DNA of 64,000 bases from Pseudoalteromonas luteoviolacea NCIMB 1944 (GCF_001625565.1 NZ_AUXS01000050.1:19267-83266); one strand, 5' to 3'. Shown: positions 9,397 to 18,860, numbered from the stretch's first letter. The notes: a model not told the origin generated them from the letters alone. Translations and numbers: made by a program.

Positions 9397-10269
9397 TCAT
9401 TGTTGAGGTGTGTCATTCTCCTCTTTATGGTGTTCGGCTAAACAAGCTGTAAACTCAGCGCCTAATAACACTACCATCCATGATAAATACACCCAAACAA
9501 ATAAAATTGGGATAGTTGCCAACGCACCGTATATGACCTCATAGGACGGAAAGTGGCTGATATACATCGCAAACCCTCTTTTCGTCAGCTCAAATAAAAA
9601 AGCAGCAAACAACGCGCCCGGTATCGCGGCTTTGAACGACACACGTGTATTTGGAACTAAAGTATAGAGCATAATGAAGCCTGCCATAGAAATTACATAG
9701 GGAAGTAACTTCAACAACAAACCGCTAAACCCAGGGATCCCCTGATCGGCAAATGATACCAAAGACACAATATAGGAGGTCACACCGATACTTGCGCCCA
9801 GCAGCACCGGACCTAAAGTTAAAACCATCCAGTAAATTGCGAAGGAAATCATCAAGGGTCGTTTGCTTTCGACTCGCCAAATTCGATTCAAGGCGCTATC
9901 TACATTGCGGATCAGCAGTAACGCAACCGCCGCTAAAAAACTGATCCCCACTGCGGTCATTTGGTTGGCATTGCCAGCAAAAGCACTGATATGTGCTTTA
10001 ATCGTGTCTGTTGAAGTGGGAACAAAATTATTAAAGATGAAGTTTTCTATCGCCAAACGCGTATTTTCAAACCCAGGAAAGGCCGTGAATATAGCAACGC
10101 CAACAGCAATGAGCGGGACTAAAGATAGTAAAGTTACATAGGCTAGATACCCTGCATTGATGGTTAGCTGGTCCTCTTTACAGCGCTCAAAAAAGCGCCG
10201 CCACCAACTTGGCTGTGCATCTAACACCGCTTTCGCGCGAACTTTTAATTGTGGCCAATGCTGTTTCAT
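9397..10269 (-). CDS. yihY: YihY-family inner-membrane protein
   Basis: A 290-residue polytopic membrane protein of the YihY/UPF0761 family, once misnamed ribonuclease BN. The N-terminus has the typical short cytoplasmic helix and 'AGYLAYVTLLSLVPLIAV' first membrane segment, followed by about five more hydrophobic segments and the FVWVYLSWMVVLLGAE signature near the end. Its role is not established; the family is often found beside dtd and pip, as here. Confidence 0.92.
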   Translation of the reverse strand: MKQHWPQLKVRAKAVLDAQPSWWRRFFERCKEDQLTINAGYLAYVTLLSLVPLIAVGVAIFTAFPGFENTRLAIENFIFNNFVPTSTDTIKAHISAFAGNANQMTAVGISFLAAVALLLIRNVDSALNRIWRVESKRPLMISFAIYWMVLTLGPVLLGASIGVTSYIVSLVSFADQGIPGFSGLLLKLLPYVISMAGFIMLYTLVPNTRVSFKAAIPGALFAAFLFELTKRGFAMYISHFPSYEVIYGALATIPILFVWVYLSWMVVLLGAEFTACLAEHHKEENDTPQQ

Positions 10270-10355
10270 AATAATTCATACATAATGATTGCTTTGCACA
10301 TCTTACCAATCCACTTCATAATTTAAAGTAGCCATTTAAAGTAAAAGGATAAAGT

Positions 10356-11018
10356 ATGCCTCTAAAATACCTAAAAGTTTATGTTTTAATTGTCGCTTGT
10401 GTCATCCTTGGTGGCTGTAAAAGCGCACAAAATGCTTACTATTCTGCATGGGAGCAAGTCGGCGTACACAAACGTGATATCTTGGTAGATCGCGTCGAGG
10501 ATACCCAAGCATCTCAACAAGCTTCTCAACAAGAGTTTCAAAATGCGTTAGAGCGCTTGTCTGTGCTTATCGATTTCGACGGGGGCGAGCTGAAAAACGT
10601 TTACGAGCAATTGAATAGCGATTATGAAGCAAGTCTCAAAGCAGCCGAATCTGTGAGTGATAACATCAACAAAGTAGAATCCGTTGCCGATGCACTCTTC
10701 GAAGAGTGGCAAACAGAGCTAGACCAATTTACTAATCCAAAGCTTAAACGCAGCAGTGAAAAAACACTGATCCAGACCCAACAGCAATATAATAGGCTGC
10801 TACGTTCAATGCGTAAAAGCGAGGCAAAGATGCAACCGGTCTTAGACTCTATGAAAGACAACGTCTTATATCTTAAGCACAACCTAAATGCACAGGCTAT
10901 CGCAGCCATCAAAGGCGAATTTAGCAGCTTAAAACGTGACATACAGAGTTTAATCACCGATATGAATCGCTCGATAGCTGACTCAACCAACTTTATTGAG
11001 CAAATGAACAAAGGCTAG
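10356..11018 (+). CDS. DUF2959 family lipoprotein
   Basis: A 220-residue protein with a lipoprotein signal (ACVILGGC, lipid-modified Cys about residue 21) followed by a long, mostly helical, probably coiled-coil region. It contains a short repeated ASQQASQQ segment. The YYSAWEQVGVHKRDILVDRV block and later helices fit DUF2959, common in marine gammaproteobacteria and of unknown function. It stands alone, divergent from yihY and convergent with the GGDEF/EAL gene. Confidence 0.85.
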   Translation: MPLKYLKVYVLIVACVILGGCKSAQNAYYSAWEQVGVHKRDILVDRVEDTQASQQASQQEFQNALERLSVLIDFDGGELKNVYEQLNSDYEASLKAAESVSDNINKVESVADALFEEWQTELDQFTNPKLKRSSEKTLIQTQQQYNRLLRSMRKSEAKMQPVLDSMKDNVLYLKHNLNAQAIAAIKGEFSSLKRDIQSLITDMNRSIADSTNFIEQMNKG

Positions 11019-11027
11019 TTTTTGTGT

Positions 11028-11051
11028 CCGCACTAAGCATATTTAGTGCGG
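11028..11051. terminator. Stem-loop between convergent genes
   Basis: CCGCACTAA pairs perfectly with TTAGTGCGG over a 6-base loop, just after the DUF2959 stop. It lies between converging genes and has only weak flanking T-runs. Confidence 0.55.
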
Positions 11052-11086
11052 TACTCAAGGCACGCTGAAACACTGACGGCTGAGTT

Positions 11087-13831
11087 TCAGCTGGCATGCT
11101 CTGTAATATGCTTTTGCATATTTTGATGTAACAAATACAGTGCATCGTCTTCGAGCAATGGTTTGCTCATCAAGTACCCCTGAGTTTGCTGACAATACAG
11201 TGTAGATAGAACAGCTAGCTGCGCTGGTTGCTCTATACCCTCTGCGGTCACAGTTAAATTGAAGCTTTTCGCAATCGCACAGATGGCTTCAATCAATTGC
11301 CTAGGGTTACCCGCTTTTTCGATGCCATCAATAAACGCACGATCAATTTTCAAGCCATCAACTGGCAGTATATTCAGTCGAGATAGGCTACTATAGCCCG
11401 TCCCGAAGTCGTCGATATAAATACCAAACCCCATACTATCCAATTTTTGTAGCGGTGCGATTAAGCTGTTTTCTTGCGTCATCATCGCCGATTCAGTCAA
11501 TTCAATCTTAAACTGCGATGCATTCAACCCCGTTGCTTCAAACTGCGCGACCAACCAATGCATAAATCCCTTGTGCTGCAATTGCAAAGGCGACACATTA
11601 ACACTCATAAAAATATGTCGGTTTGGAAAACGTTGCGCACATTGCATCGCGTGCTGGAAAACCCAGCGACCTAGTTTGACTATTTGCGCACACTCTTCCG
11701 CGATAGGGATGAATTCAGCCGGACTCACAATACCCAACTTCGGACTATGCCACCTCAGCAGCGCCTCAAAACCAATAATGGTCTCGCCTAGCTGGCAATA
11801 TATCGGTTGAAAGCGCAGTGATAGCTCCTTATCCATATCGAGCGTTTGCAGCTCTCTCTCTATTAATAGCCGGCGTGAAGCCTCACTTGCTATTGCAGAG
11901 GTAAAAATGTGATAGTCATTTTTTCCGCGTTTTTTTGCTTCATACATGGCCACATCGGCATCATGTAACAACCTTTCCGCCTCATAGTTGTGACAGGGTG
12001 CTGTAAAACGTCTGACTCCAACACTGCCACTCACTGAATGTTTGGCCCCTTGATAGTTAAATGGCTCACGGATCGCAACTAAAATATCTTCTAGTAATAG
12101 CTCCAATGGCCCGCTAAGCGATGCCTGTTCAAAAAGTATGGCAAACTCATCGCCACCTAACCGCGCTATATCTGCAAAGCTGCCCACCAGTTCTCGCATG
12201 CGCATGGCAAATTCGACCAGTAACGTATCACCAGCAAGATGACCTAATGTGTCATTGATCAGCTTAAAACGGTCTAAATCGATGTACAGCAGAATATAAT
12301 GGCCTGAATCACCCTGCCGGCTCTTTTCAACTAGCTGCAAGAATGTTTGTCTATTGAGCAGATCTGTTAAACTATCATGCTGTGCTTTGTATTTAAGTTG
12401 TTCATTGAATAGCTTGATCTGCGTAATATCCGTTACTCTTCCTTCATAAATGGTGTCGTGACTATGACAGATCCAAGAGCCGGTTTGTCGCAGCCAAACA
12501 CCGTTGCATCGCTCTGATCCCGCCAACCACTCTAATTCCTCATGTTGTTCGAATGTCATCACCATGTTGCGCCACTTGGCAGCAAACTCTCCCTCCAGCA
12601 TAAGATCACTGAGCTTCAAAGAATTAAGTCGTTGGCCTTCACCAATCAGTAGGGTTTTAAATGCCGGGTTTGCATCAACCAGTACACCTTGTTTGTCCAA
12701 CACAAATAAGCCTTCACTGCTATTCACAAACAGGCTTTTATATTTTCTTTCTGCAACAATTTGCTGCTGTAGTGATGACAAACGCTTATTTGAAGCATGC
12801 TGCAGCTGTTGATTGGCCTGTGCCAAACTGGCGGTTCGCTCTTCCACTATGGTGTTGATAGTTTGATGTTGTCTAGATAGATACCGTACTTGAAATAGCA
12901 CCATTAACCCAAGTGCCGCTGCAATCACTACCACCATCATAATGATCAAGGTGTAATTATTCAGTAACGAAGGTGTCAGTTGCTCTTGTGTATACAGATG
13001 GATGGCAATTGGTTGCCCAAAGAAGTCCATGGTTTCAACAATTCCGGGCTGTATTTCAGCTAGCCCATAGCTACTTTGCCAATCCGAAGTAAATAACAGC
13101 TGACGTTCAGATAGCACCCGTACTTGATGAGCATTATCTTGATAGAATTGACTAAACAGCCCTTCTAACAAATGTTGTAACTGGAAACCAATACCCAATG
13201 CCTTTACAACGCCATCTCTTTGAAATTGCTCAATTACCACACTCCAACGATGAGAATGCGGCCAGTTAATGGCTTGTAGTTCGCTTTTTTGCAATCGCCC
13301 AGAAGAAGCCGCTGAAATCGCAACCGAGCTGCCGAGCAAATGACCAAACTCCGATACTGGTGCCGCCTTAACTGTTGTCAAATACTGTTTACTTTCAGTC
13401 TCGGGTAAATGCACAGTAAAATCAAAAAAGCCCAAATCGCGATACTGGCGTTCCAACGCCTTTACCTGAGAGCCATCAATGATGACATAGGACTCCAAAC
13501 TCAGTTCAAGGTCTAATCCCGCCAATTGAGATTGTGCAAGGTGATAAAATTGCTCTGGGGTGATTTCAGGCGTTGCCCGCAAATACGCCTCTATCGAATA
13601 GAGTAAATGGGCGAAACGCTGCAACTGCTCACTCATTCTAGATTGGTATTGCGCAACTTGTTGTTCGAGTTGATGATGGCCACGCTGTGTGTAATGATCG
13701 TGAAAAACCACGGCCATATAACAGATAGCACACAAGTATACGCTGTATATCCAACCACCGAACTTAATCGATGACTGAAAGAATTTTTCCCACTTTTTTA
13801 CTCTAGACATCCGCTCATAACACTGTACCAT
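11087..13831 (-). CDS. CHASE-PAS-GGDEF-EAL membrane protein (cyclic-di-GMP turnover)
   Basis: A 914-residue inner-membrane signalling protein. Order: first membrane helix (about 28-46), a periplasmic CHASE-like sensor (about 75-280), second helix (about 295-315), a coiled region, PAS (about 365-480), GGDEF (motif RLGGDEF about 560) and EAL (FEALLRW about 687, with DDFGTGYSSL and KIDRAFI). Both motifs are intact, so it could make or break cyclic-di-GMP; no RxxD inhibitory site is evident before GGDEF. A second ATG at 13810 is an alternative start. It is divergent from an iron-binding protein gene, with a Fur-like sequence in the 30-base gap. Confidence 0.9.
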   Translation of the reverse strand: MVQCYERMSRVKKWEKFFQSSIKFGGWIYSVYLCAICYMAVVFHDHYTQRGHHQLEQQVAQYQSRMSEQLQRFAHLLYSIEAYLRATPEITPEQFYHLAQSQLAGLDLELSLESYVIIDGSQVKALERQYRDLGFFDFTVHLPETESKQYLTTVKAAPVSEFGHLLGSSVAISAASSGRLQKSELQAINWPHSHRWSVVIEQFQRDGVVKALGIGFQLQHLLEGLFSQFYQDNAHQVRVLSERQLLFTSDWQSSYGLAEIQPGIVETMDFFGQPIAIHLYTQEQLTPSLLNNYTLIIMMVVVIAAALGLMVLFQVRYLSRQHQTINTIVEERTASLAQANQQLQHASNKRLSSLQQQIVAERKYKSLFVNSSEGLFVLDKQGVLVDANPAFKTLLIGEGQRLNSLKLSDLMLEGEFAAKWRNMVMTFEQHEELEWLAGSERCNGVWLRQTGSWICHSHDTIYEGRVTDITQIKLFNEQLKYKAQHDSLTDLLNRQTFLQLVEKSRQGDSGHYILLYIDLDRFKLINDTLGHLAGDTLLVEFAMRMRELVGSFADIARLGGDEFAILFEQASLSGPLELLLEDILVAIREPFNYQGAKHSVSGSVGVRRFTAPCHNYEAERLLHDADVAMYEAKKRGKNDYHIFTSAIASEASRRLLIERELQTLDMDKELSLRFQPIYCQLGETIIGFEALLRWHSPKLGIVSPAEFIPIAEECAQIVKLGRWVFQHAMQCAQRFPNRHIFMSVNVSPLQLQHKGFMHWLVAQFEATGLNASQFKIELTESAMMTQENSLIAPLQKLDSMGFGIYIDDFGTGYSSLSRLNILPVDGLKIDRAFIDGIEKAGNPRQLIEAICAIAKSFNLTVTAEGIEQPAQLAVLSTLYCQQTQGYLMSKPLLEDDALYLLHQNMQKHITEHAS

Positions 13832-13840
13832 TGCACTACT

Positions 13841-13855
13841 TGATAATAATTCTTA
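13841..13855. promoter_or_regulatory. Fur-box-like site between divergent genes
   Basis: TGATAATAATTCTTA matches 12 of the 14 informative positions of the 7-1-7 Fur consensus TGATAATnATTATCA. It lies in the 30-base gap between the cyclic-di-GMP gene and the iron-binding protein gene, seven bases before the latter's start codon. It is a pattern match only. Confidence 0.45.
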
Positions 13856-13861
13856 TTTGCG

Positions 13862-14851
13862 ATGATTAAAAGTAAACTTTGTTGTTTTTACCCGATTCTG
13901 CTACTAAGTACCCAAGTTTTAGCCAGTGACGATGAATTAAACGTCTATTCATTTCGCAAATATGAACTTATCAAACCTATGCTACAAGCTTTTGAGCAAC
14001 ACAGTGGTGTAAAGGTCAACCTCGTCAACGGTAAATCAACTTTCCTGCTGTCACGGCTCAAAGCTGATGGAACTGACTCTCGAGCAGATGTCATATTAAG
14101 CTCTGATTTAGCCCAACTGAGTGCCCATCGAGATCTGTTACAACCCATGACAGAATTAAAGGGCTGGTCGGTATTACCCAGTGTATTTAAGGATCCCAAT
14201 CAACGTTGGATAAGCCTGTCTATGCGCACTCGAGCATTATTTACTCGTGAAGATAGTCAAAGTCATAAAACCACATTTGTGCCAACTCAATTCGCTCAAT
14301 TTAGTGCGCATCAAGTGCAAGGCAAATTTTGTGTCAGAGACTGGCGCCATAGCTACAATAAAACGCTCTTCGCAAGTCTGTTATCAGGCAAAAACCTACA
14401 AGATACTCAATGGATGACAACCGCCAATCAACTCTTGGCTAAACGTCCTTCAGGTGGCGACAGAGATCAGTTGCGTGCACTCGCTAAAGGCCAGTGTCAT
14501 TATGCTTTAGCCAATCACTACTACTGGCACATGATGAAACAGTCAAACAACAAACAAGATGTCAAACTCGCTTCGCAACTTGCAATGCACTTTTTGCAAA
14601 TGGCCAACGGGCAGACGCCTGTTTCAACCACCACAGCCGCTATCGCTAAACATGCACCAAACAAAAAGAATGCCCTCGCTTTCATTGATTTTCTATTGCA
14701 GCCACAAACACAAAAAATGTATGCACAATTACTCAACGAATTTCCAGTAGTGGCTATTGATGGCTATCAACTGCCTTTTAAACCAGCGCTAGAAAACATC
14801 AATTTAAGCTTGGAGTACACGCAAAAAGCCCATGACATTTTGTCTTTGTAA
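13862..14851 (+). CDS. Periplasmic iron(III)-binding protein, FbpA/FutA type
   Basis: A 329-residue secreted solute-binding protein with a signal peptide ending at about VLAS and a mature start DDELNVYSFRKYELI, typical of ferric-ion binding proteins. 'ADVILSSDLAQL' and 'KPSGGDRDQLRALAKGQCHYALANHYYW' carry family features, including a tyrosine pair that could bind iron. No permease or ATPase gene is adjacent, so it is an orphan binding protein or works with a transporter elsewhere. No good ribosome site precedes the ATG, and a Fur-like box overlaps that position. Confidence 0.82.
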   Translation: MIKSKLCCFYPILLLSTQVLASDDELNVYSFRKYELIKPMLQAFEQHSGVKVNLVNGKSTFLLSRLKADGTDSRADVILSSDLAQLSAHRDLLQPMTELKGWSVLPSVFKDPNQRWISLSMRTRALFTREDSQSHKTTFVPTQFAQFSAHQVQGKFCVRDWRHSYNKTLFASLLSGKNLQDTQWMTTANQLLAKRPSGGDRDQLRALAKGQCHYALANHYYWHMMKQSNNKQDVKLASQLAMHFLQMANGQTPVSTTTAAIAKHAPNKKNALAFIDFLLQPQTQKMYAQLLNEFPVVAIDGYQLPFKPALENINLSLEYTQKAHDILSL

Positions 14852-14933
14852 CTAAAATTATTGCGATAATTTACAAAAGTGGTGCACCTAGCGTCCTACT
14901 ATAGTGCACTTATTAGAACAGGCTAGAACTGTG

Positions 14934-15206
14934 TTAACTGGCTTGAGAGAGCCACTTTTGCACAGCAGCTTTGGGATAAACGACGTCCTTAAATAGTCTA
15001 TGCCGCTCAAATTTCAATGCTTTTTCAGTGCTGGGTAAACCCGCCTGAACTTGGCTGTGATGCGTGTTAAAACGCGAGATCAGCGAAAGTTTATCGCGCG
15101 CAATTTTAAGGTGGACGTTCAGGTAAGCGCGCACATCATCTGCGGTCATCAAACCTAGTGCGTCTAAGTTCATTAGCTCTTTTTTTAAAGCAGAGCGAAT
15201 ACCCAT
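14934..15206 (-). CDS. Hypothetical 90-residue protein
   Basis: A small, soluble, basic, helix-rich protein that I do not recognise. It has a good ribosome site (GGGAG, seven bases before ATG). There is no signal peptide or membrane segment. It is convergent with the iron-binding protein gene and divergent from the S4-domain gene. Coding potential is supported by the start signals and an undisturbed frame, not by a known family. Confidence 0.6.
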   Translation of the reverse strand: MGIRSALKKELMNLDALGLMTADDVRAYLNVHLKIARDKLSLISRFNTHHSQVQAGLPSTEKALKFERHRLFKDVVYPKAAVQKWLSQAS

Positions 15207-15368
15207 AGTCGATCTCCCTGTGTTGTCATAATGGAATCAATCAAACTGCAAGCAAAATACACACCAAATGCTGCATTTACATTAAAGACCACCACAATCA
15301 CGAAAAAGTTTCGTCATTCATCTTAACTGCGCGGTATACTGTCGCAAAGTCGCATTGAGAGTTGTGAT

Positions 15369-15755
15369 ATGAATCAAGAATACATTGAAATTGAACTGGA
15401 AGAAGAGCCGATAGAGCTGTGTAACCTGCTTAAAGTGCTCGATTTCGCAGAAACGGGCGGACAAGCTAAGCAGCTAATTACACTAGGGTATGTGGCTGTG
15501 AATGACGAGCTTTGCACACAAAAGCGTAAAAAAATATATTCTGGTGATACCCTGCAATTTGACGGTGAGGTATTTAAATTAACCCTTTCTGAGGACGCAC
15601 AACCCAACCCGCGCCCAGCACCAGAAGCACCTCGCCCATCGGCACCCAAGGCGACGGCCAATAAACCGACAAAAAGTAAAACGTCCAATAAAAAACGTAA
15701 AAAACAACCATCGGTAGATAGTAAAACTGGCCGTAGACCAATTTCATTTGGTTAG
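15369..15755 (+). CDS. S4-domain RNA-binding protein (YbcJ-like)
   Basis: A 128-residue protein. Residues 1-75 form a single S4 fold: LCNLLKVLDFAETGGQAKQLI, then GYVAVNDE and the KIYSGD turn, as in YbcJ/RqcP-type small S4 proteins that bind structured RNA. The last 50 residues are a disordered Lys/Pro/Ala-rich tail that probably adds nonspecific RNA contact. The next gene starts 18 bases on. Confidence 0.85.
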   Translation: MNQEYIEIELEEEPIELCNLLKVLDFAETGGQAKQLITLGYVAVNDELCTQKRKKIYSGDTLQFDGEVFKLTLSEDAQPNPRPAPEAPRPSAPKATANKPTKSKTSNKKRKKQPSVDSKTGRRPISFG

Positions 15756-15773
15756 GCAAGGAGCAGATAGTGT

Positions 15774-16232
15774 ATGAGCATTTGGTTTAAGCCTGTTACC
15801 AAAGAACTTTGTCAATCCTTAGATAAAGGCATGCATGGCAAAGGTTCATTGATGGCCACACTTGGCATAGAAATAAGCGAAATTGGCGATGATTACCTCG
15901 TTGCCACTATGCCCGCAACACCACACCATCACAACCCGATCGGTATGGTTCACGGAGGTGCCAATGTCGCGCTAGCGGAAACCGTTGCCAGTTATGCGGC
16001 AAATTTTGTCGTCGACTTTGAACGCTTTTACTGTGTTGGTCAGGAGATCAATGCCAATCATCTCAAGGCATCGCGCAACGGTATTTTGAGTGCAACAGCC
16101 AAACCACTCCACCTTGGCAAGCGCACCTCGGTTTGGGAGGTTAAAATAACCAATGCCAAAGGCGAGCTGTGTTGCATATCAAGAATGACTGCGGCCGTAA
16201 TTGAGCGCCCTGATAAAAAGTCGAGTCAATAA
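15774..16232 (+). CDS. Hotdog-fold acyl-CoA thioesterase (PaaI/YdiI-like)
   Basis: A 152-residue single-domain thioesterase with the characteristic HHNPIGMVHGGANVALAETVAS motif split over the catalytic helix, where the Glu is the likely general base. It resembles YdiI/MenI and PaaI-type enzymes. The substrate cannot be told from sequence. It sits between the S4 gene and an FAD oxidase gene (5-base gap), probably one transcript. Confidence 0.87.
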   Translation: MSIWFKPVTKELCQSLDKGMHGKGSLMATLGIEISEIGDDYLVATMPATPHHHNPIGMVHGGANVALAETVASYAANFVVDFERFYCVGQEINANHLKASRNGILSATAKPLHLGKRTSVWEVKITNAKGELCCISRMTAAVIERPDKKSSQ

Positions 16233-16237
16233 ATACC

Positions 16238-17341
16238 ATGGAACATATCGATACGCTCGTGATTGGCGCAGGTGTTGTCGGTTTAGCGACAGCGGCCAGA
16301 CTCAGCCAAAACCGAGATGTCATTGTGATTGAGCAAGGCTCACACTTTGGCGAGCATACCAGCAGCCGCAATAGTGAAGTGATCCACGCCGGCATTTACT
16401 ACCCGAGTAACAGTGGTAAAGCACAGCACTGCGTTGAGGGTAAAGCCATGCTTTATCAACACTGTAAAGAGTACGGTGTACCTTTTGCACAATTAGGTAA
16501 AGTGATCACGGCACAAACTGCTGAAGAAGCACAGGTACTTGAGACACTATTTCAACAAGCCAAACACAATGGAGTCACTGACTTATATTGGCTCAGTAAA
16601 GCAGAGTTACAGGCTAAAGCGCCACAGGTCCGCGCTCAAGAAGGCCTGTTTTCGCCTTCCACAGGCATAGTAGATAGTCACCAATTGATGCTCTCTTTGA
16701 TTGCGCAACTTGAGCGCAGTCAGGGCCAATATGTGCCGAATACTGAATTTGTTGCCGCTCACCCTACACCACAAGGGTTTACTGTCGATCTCAACTGTGA
16801 AGGCGAGATTTTTCAACTAAGTTGTACAAACTTGATCAATGCAGGCGGCTTATTTGCTCAGCACAATGCAGCTAAAATTTCCGGATTGAACCATACACAT
16901 ATCCCACCACTTCACTATTGCCGTGGCCAATATTTTAGCTATCAAGGCAAACATCCATTTAAACATTTGATCTATCCTGTGCCTCAACAGCATGGGCTGG
17001 GTATTCATGCCACACTCGATCTTGCGGGTCAACTGCGCTTTGGCCCAGATACTCAGTTTATCGAGTCACTAGACTACACGACAGACTCCAGTGCATTAGA
17101 AACATTCTATCAAGCGATACAGCGATATTGGCCAAGCGTTGACAAAAGCAAGCTACATATCGACTACGCGGGGATACGTCCTAAGCTGCAAACAGTTGGT
17201 CCACAAGATTTTGTCATCGATAGCGAAGTACAACATGGTATCAAAGGGCTGATCAATTTGTTTGGCATAGAATCTCCTGGGTTAACTGCTAGCTTGTCAA
17301 TTGCTAAGTTAGTGAGAGAACAGCTCGATCCTACGGAATAA
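16238..17341 (+). CDS. FAD-dependent oxidoreductase, LhgO-like (L-2-hydroxyglutarate oxidase/dehydrogenase family)
   Basis: A 367-residue DAO-fold flavoprotein with the N-terminal dinucleotide-binding GAGVVGLATAARL motif, the SRNSEVIHAGIYY block typical of L-2-hydroxyglutarate oxidoreductases, and IRPKLQ near the C-terminus. It would oxidise L-2-hydroxyglutarate, a side product of central metabolism, and pass electrons on. It ends directly at a strong terminator. Confidence 0.85.
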   Translation: MEHIDTLVIGAGVVGLATAARLSQNRDVIVIEQGSHFGEHTSSRNSEVIHAGIYYPSNSGKAQHCVEGKAMLYQHCKEYGVPFAQLGKVITAQTAEEAQVLETLFQQAKHNGVTDLYWLSKAELQAKAPQVRAQEGLFSPSTGIVDSHQLMLSLIAQLERSQGQYVPNTEFVAAHPTPQGFTVDLNCEGEIFQLSCTNLINAGGLFAQHNAAKISGLNHTHIPPLHYCRGQYFSYQGKHPFKHLIYPVPQQHGLGIHATLDLAGQLRFGPDTQFIESLDYTTDSSALETFYQAIQRYWPSVDKSKLHIDYAGIRPKLQTVGPQDFVIDSEVQHGIKGLINLFGIESPGLTASLSIAKLVREQLDPTE

Positions 17342-17368
17342 AAAAGGCGACACGAGGTCGCCTTTTTT
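17341..17368. terminator. Bidirectional Rho-independent terminator
   Basis: AAAAAGGCGAC pairs perfectly with GTCGCCTTTTT (11 pairs) around a 5-base loop, with T-runs on both strands. It ends the S4-thioesterase-LhgO transcript and the converging DUF4124-like gene. Confidence 0.9.
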
Positions 17369-17385
17369 ATGCTGATTTGTCACTG

Positions 17386-17895
17386 TTATGTATCATCAAG
17401 TTGTTTAGCTCTTTGATCCATCAGTTTTTGGACATTTTGCGCATCTTTGACCAGCTTTTTCACTTCGCTTGGCTTCATGCTATTCATACTACCTTTGTCA
17501 TCTAACTGATCCCCTTGCTCAGCTTTTTCCTTGAGTATGTCTGTATTTTCAGCAGCCATGATGGTAATTTTAGTCGGATCCAAGGTGTGTACTTGGCTAT
17601 TTACTCGACTATTCGGTCTGTCTGAATAATGCCAATTACCTTTGGCATCTTGCCATTTATATATGGTCGCTTGTGATTTACTTTGTGTCTCATCACCTAG
17701 GGCACTTTTTGCAGAATCAACAACATTGTTGAGTTCACGCTTTGATTTGTCTAATAATGAATTTGCTTGCTGCTGAGCTTCGCCAAAGATCATATCGACG
17801 CTAAGATAAGGTTTACCATCTGGGCGTTTAATAATAAAAAGCGATGCCAATCCAACCAGCATCATCATGATTAATAGATAACTTGCAGATTTCAT
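17386..17895 (-). CDS. DUF4124-domain membrane-anchored protein
   Basis: A 169-residue protein with one N-terminal hydrophobic anchor (about 4-21) followed by a polar region. The block IYKWQDAKGNWHYSDRPN at about 75-92 is the DUF4124 signature, a small periplasmic domain of unknown role. The frame is open upstream to 17982, but the ATG at 17895 has an AGGAG site and begins directly at the membrane anchor, so I use it. It stands alone, downstream of cysH on the same strand. Confidence 0.8.
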   Translation of the reverse strand: MKSASYLLIMMMLVGLASLFIIKRPDGKPYLSVDMIFGEAQQQANSLLDKSKRELNNVVDSAKSALGDETQSKSQATIYKWQDAKGNWHYSDRPNSRVNSQVHTLDPTKITIMAAENTDILKEKAEQGDQLDDKGSMNSMKPSEVKKLVKDAQNVQKLMDQRAKQLDDT

Positions 17896-18081
17896 TTCGG
17901 CACTCCTTTTTGCTTGAGGCCACACTCTTATAGTATAGCTTGGTATTGCGTACAGTTTGACAATTGGGCAGAAAATTATCAATACAAAAAGATATGAAAT
18001 GACAGAGAAACACAGAGGGTGGAAATAGATAAAAAGGGAAGATTTTGAGTCGCCACCTAAGTGTGCGACTCAAGTCAAAAA

Positions 18082-18822
18082 TTAGATGCCATCACCGTCA
18101 ATATGCAAGCCACATTCGCGGTTAAGACCAAAGAAGCGGGTTTCTTCTTCTGTCATGCCAGGCTCTAATTTACGTGTCGTATGCACATCACCCATAGACA
18201 CATATCCTTGCTCCCAAAGCGGGTGATAAGGTAAGTCATGTTTCGTCAAATACTGATAAACATCTCGGTTGTGCCAATCAATAATAGGATAAACCTTTAC
18301 ACTGCCTCGGCTAATTTCCAAGATTTGCTTATCAGAGCGTGATGAAGACTGTTGACGACGCAAGCCACTAAACCAAGTACCAACATTCAGCTCTTTCAAT
18401 GCTCTAGTCATTGGCTCGACTTTATTCAGAGTATTGTACTGTTTAATACCCGCTTCGCCTTGCTCCCAAAGCTTGCCAAATTTAGCCTCTTGCCAGGCTG
18501 GGCTGTATTCGCTGCGGTAAATTTTAAGGTTTAACTTCAGCCTTTCAGTTAGTTCATCCACAAACTGGTAAGTTTCTGGAAATAGGTAACCGGTGTCAGT
18601 TAAGACCACAGGAATATCATTTTTCTGCTGTGATACGAGGTGCAGCATCACCGCTGCTTGAATACCAAAACTTGACGACAGCATATGGGTGTCAGGCAGA
18701 TTCTCAAGCGCCCAAGCAACACGTTCTTCAACACTTTTTTGTGCCAACATGCCATTCGCATCGGCAAGAAGTGCCTGCTGTGTCGCTTTATCTAGGGTTA
18801 ATATTTGCTTAAATTCGCTCAT
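18082..18822 (-). CDS. cysH: Phosphoadenylyl-sulfate (PAPS) reductase
   Basis: CysH reduces PAPS to sulfite using thioredoxin or glutaredoxin. The 246-residue sequence has the SSSFGIQAAVML loop, TDTGYLFPETY, TWFSGLRRQQSSSR and the C-terminal ECGLHIDGDGI with the catalytic Cys. Only the one Cys of the catalytic motif is seen, which fits the PAPS type rather than the iron-sulfur APS type and agrees with the presence of cysC. It is the last gene of cysJIH. Confidence 0.97.
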   Translation of the reverse strand: MSEFKQILTLDKATQQALLADANGMLAQKSVEERVAWALENLPDTHMLSSSFGIQAAVMLHLVSQQKNDIPVVLTDTGYLFPETYQFVDELTERLKLNLKIYRSEYSPAWQEAKFGKLWEQGEAGIKQYNTLNKVEPMTRALKELNVGTWFSGLRRQQSSSRSDKQILEISRGSVKVYPIIDWHNRDVYQYLTKHDLPYHPLWEQGYVSMGDVHTTRKLEPGMTEEETRFFGLNRECGLHIDGDGI

Positions 18823-18838
18823 AGCTTGTCCTATTATG

Positions 18839-18855
18839 GGGCCCTATCGGGCCCT
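18839..18855 (-). other. Short GC hairpin between cysI and cysH
   Basis: Two copies of the self-complementary GGGCCC separated by four bases can form a small stem in the 38-base gap between cysI and cysH. No T-run follows. It may tune relative expression or mRNA stability. Confidence 0.35.
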
Positions 18856-18860
18856 TGTTA

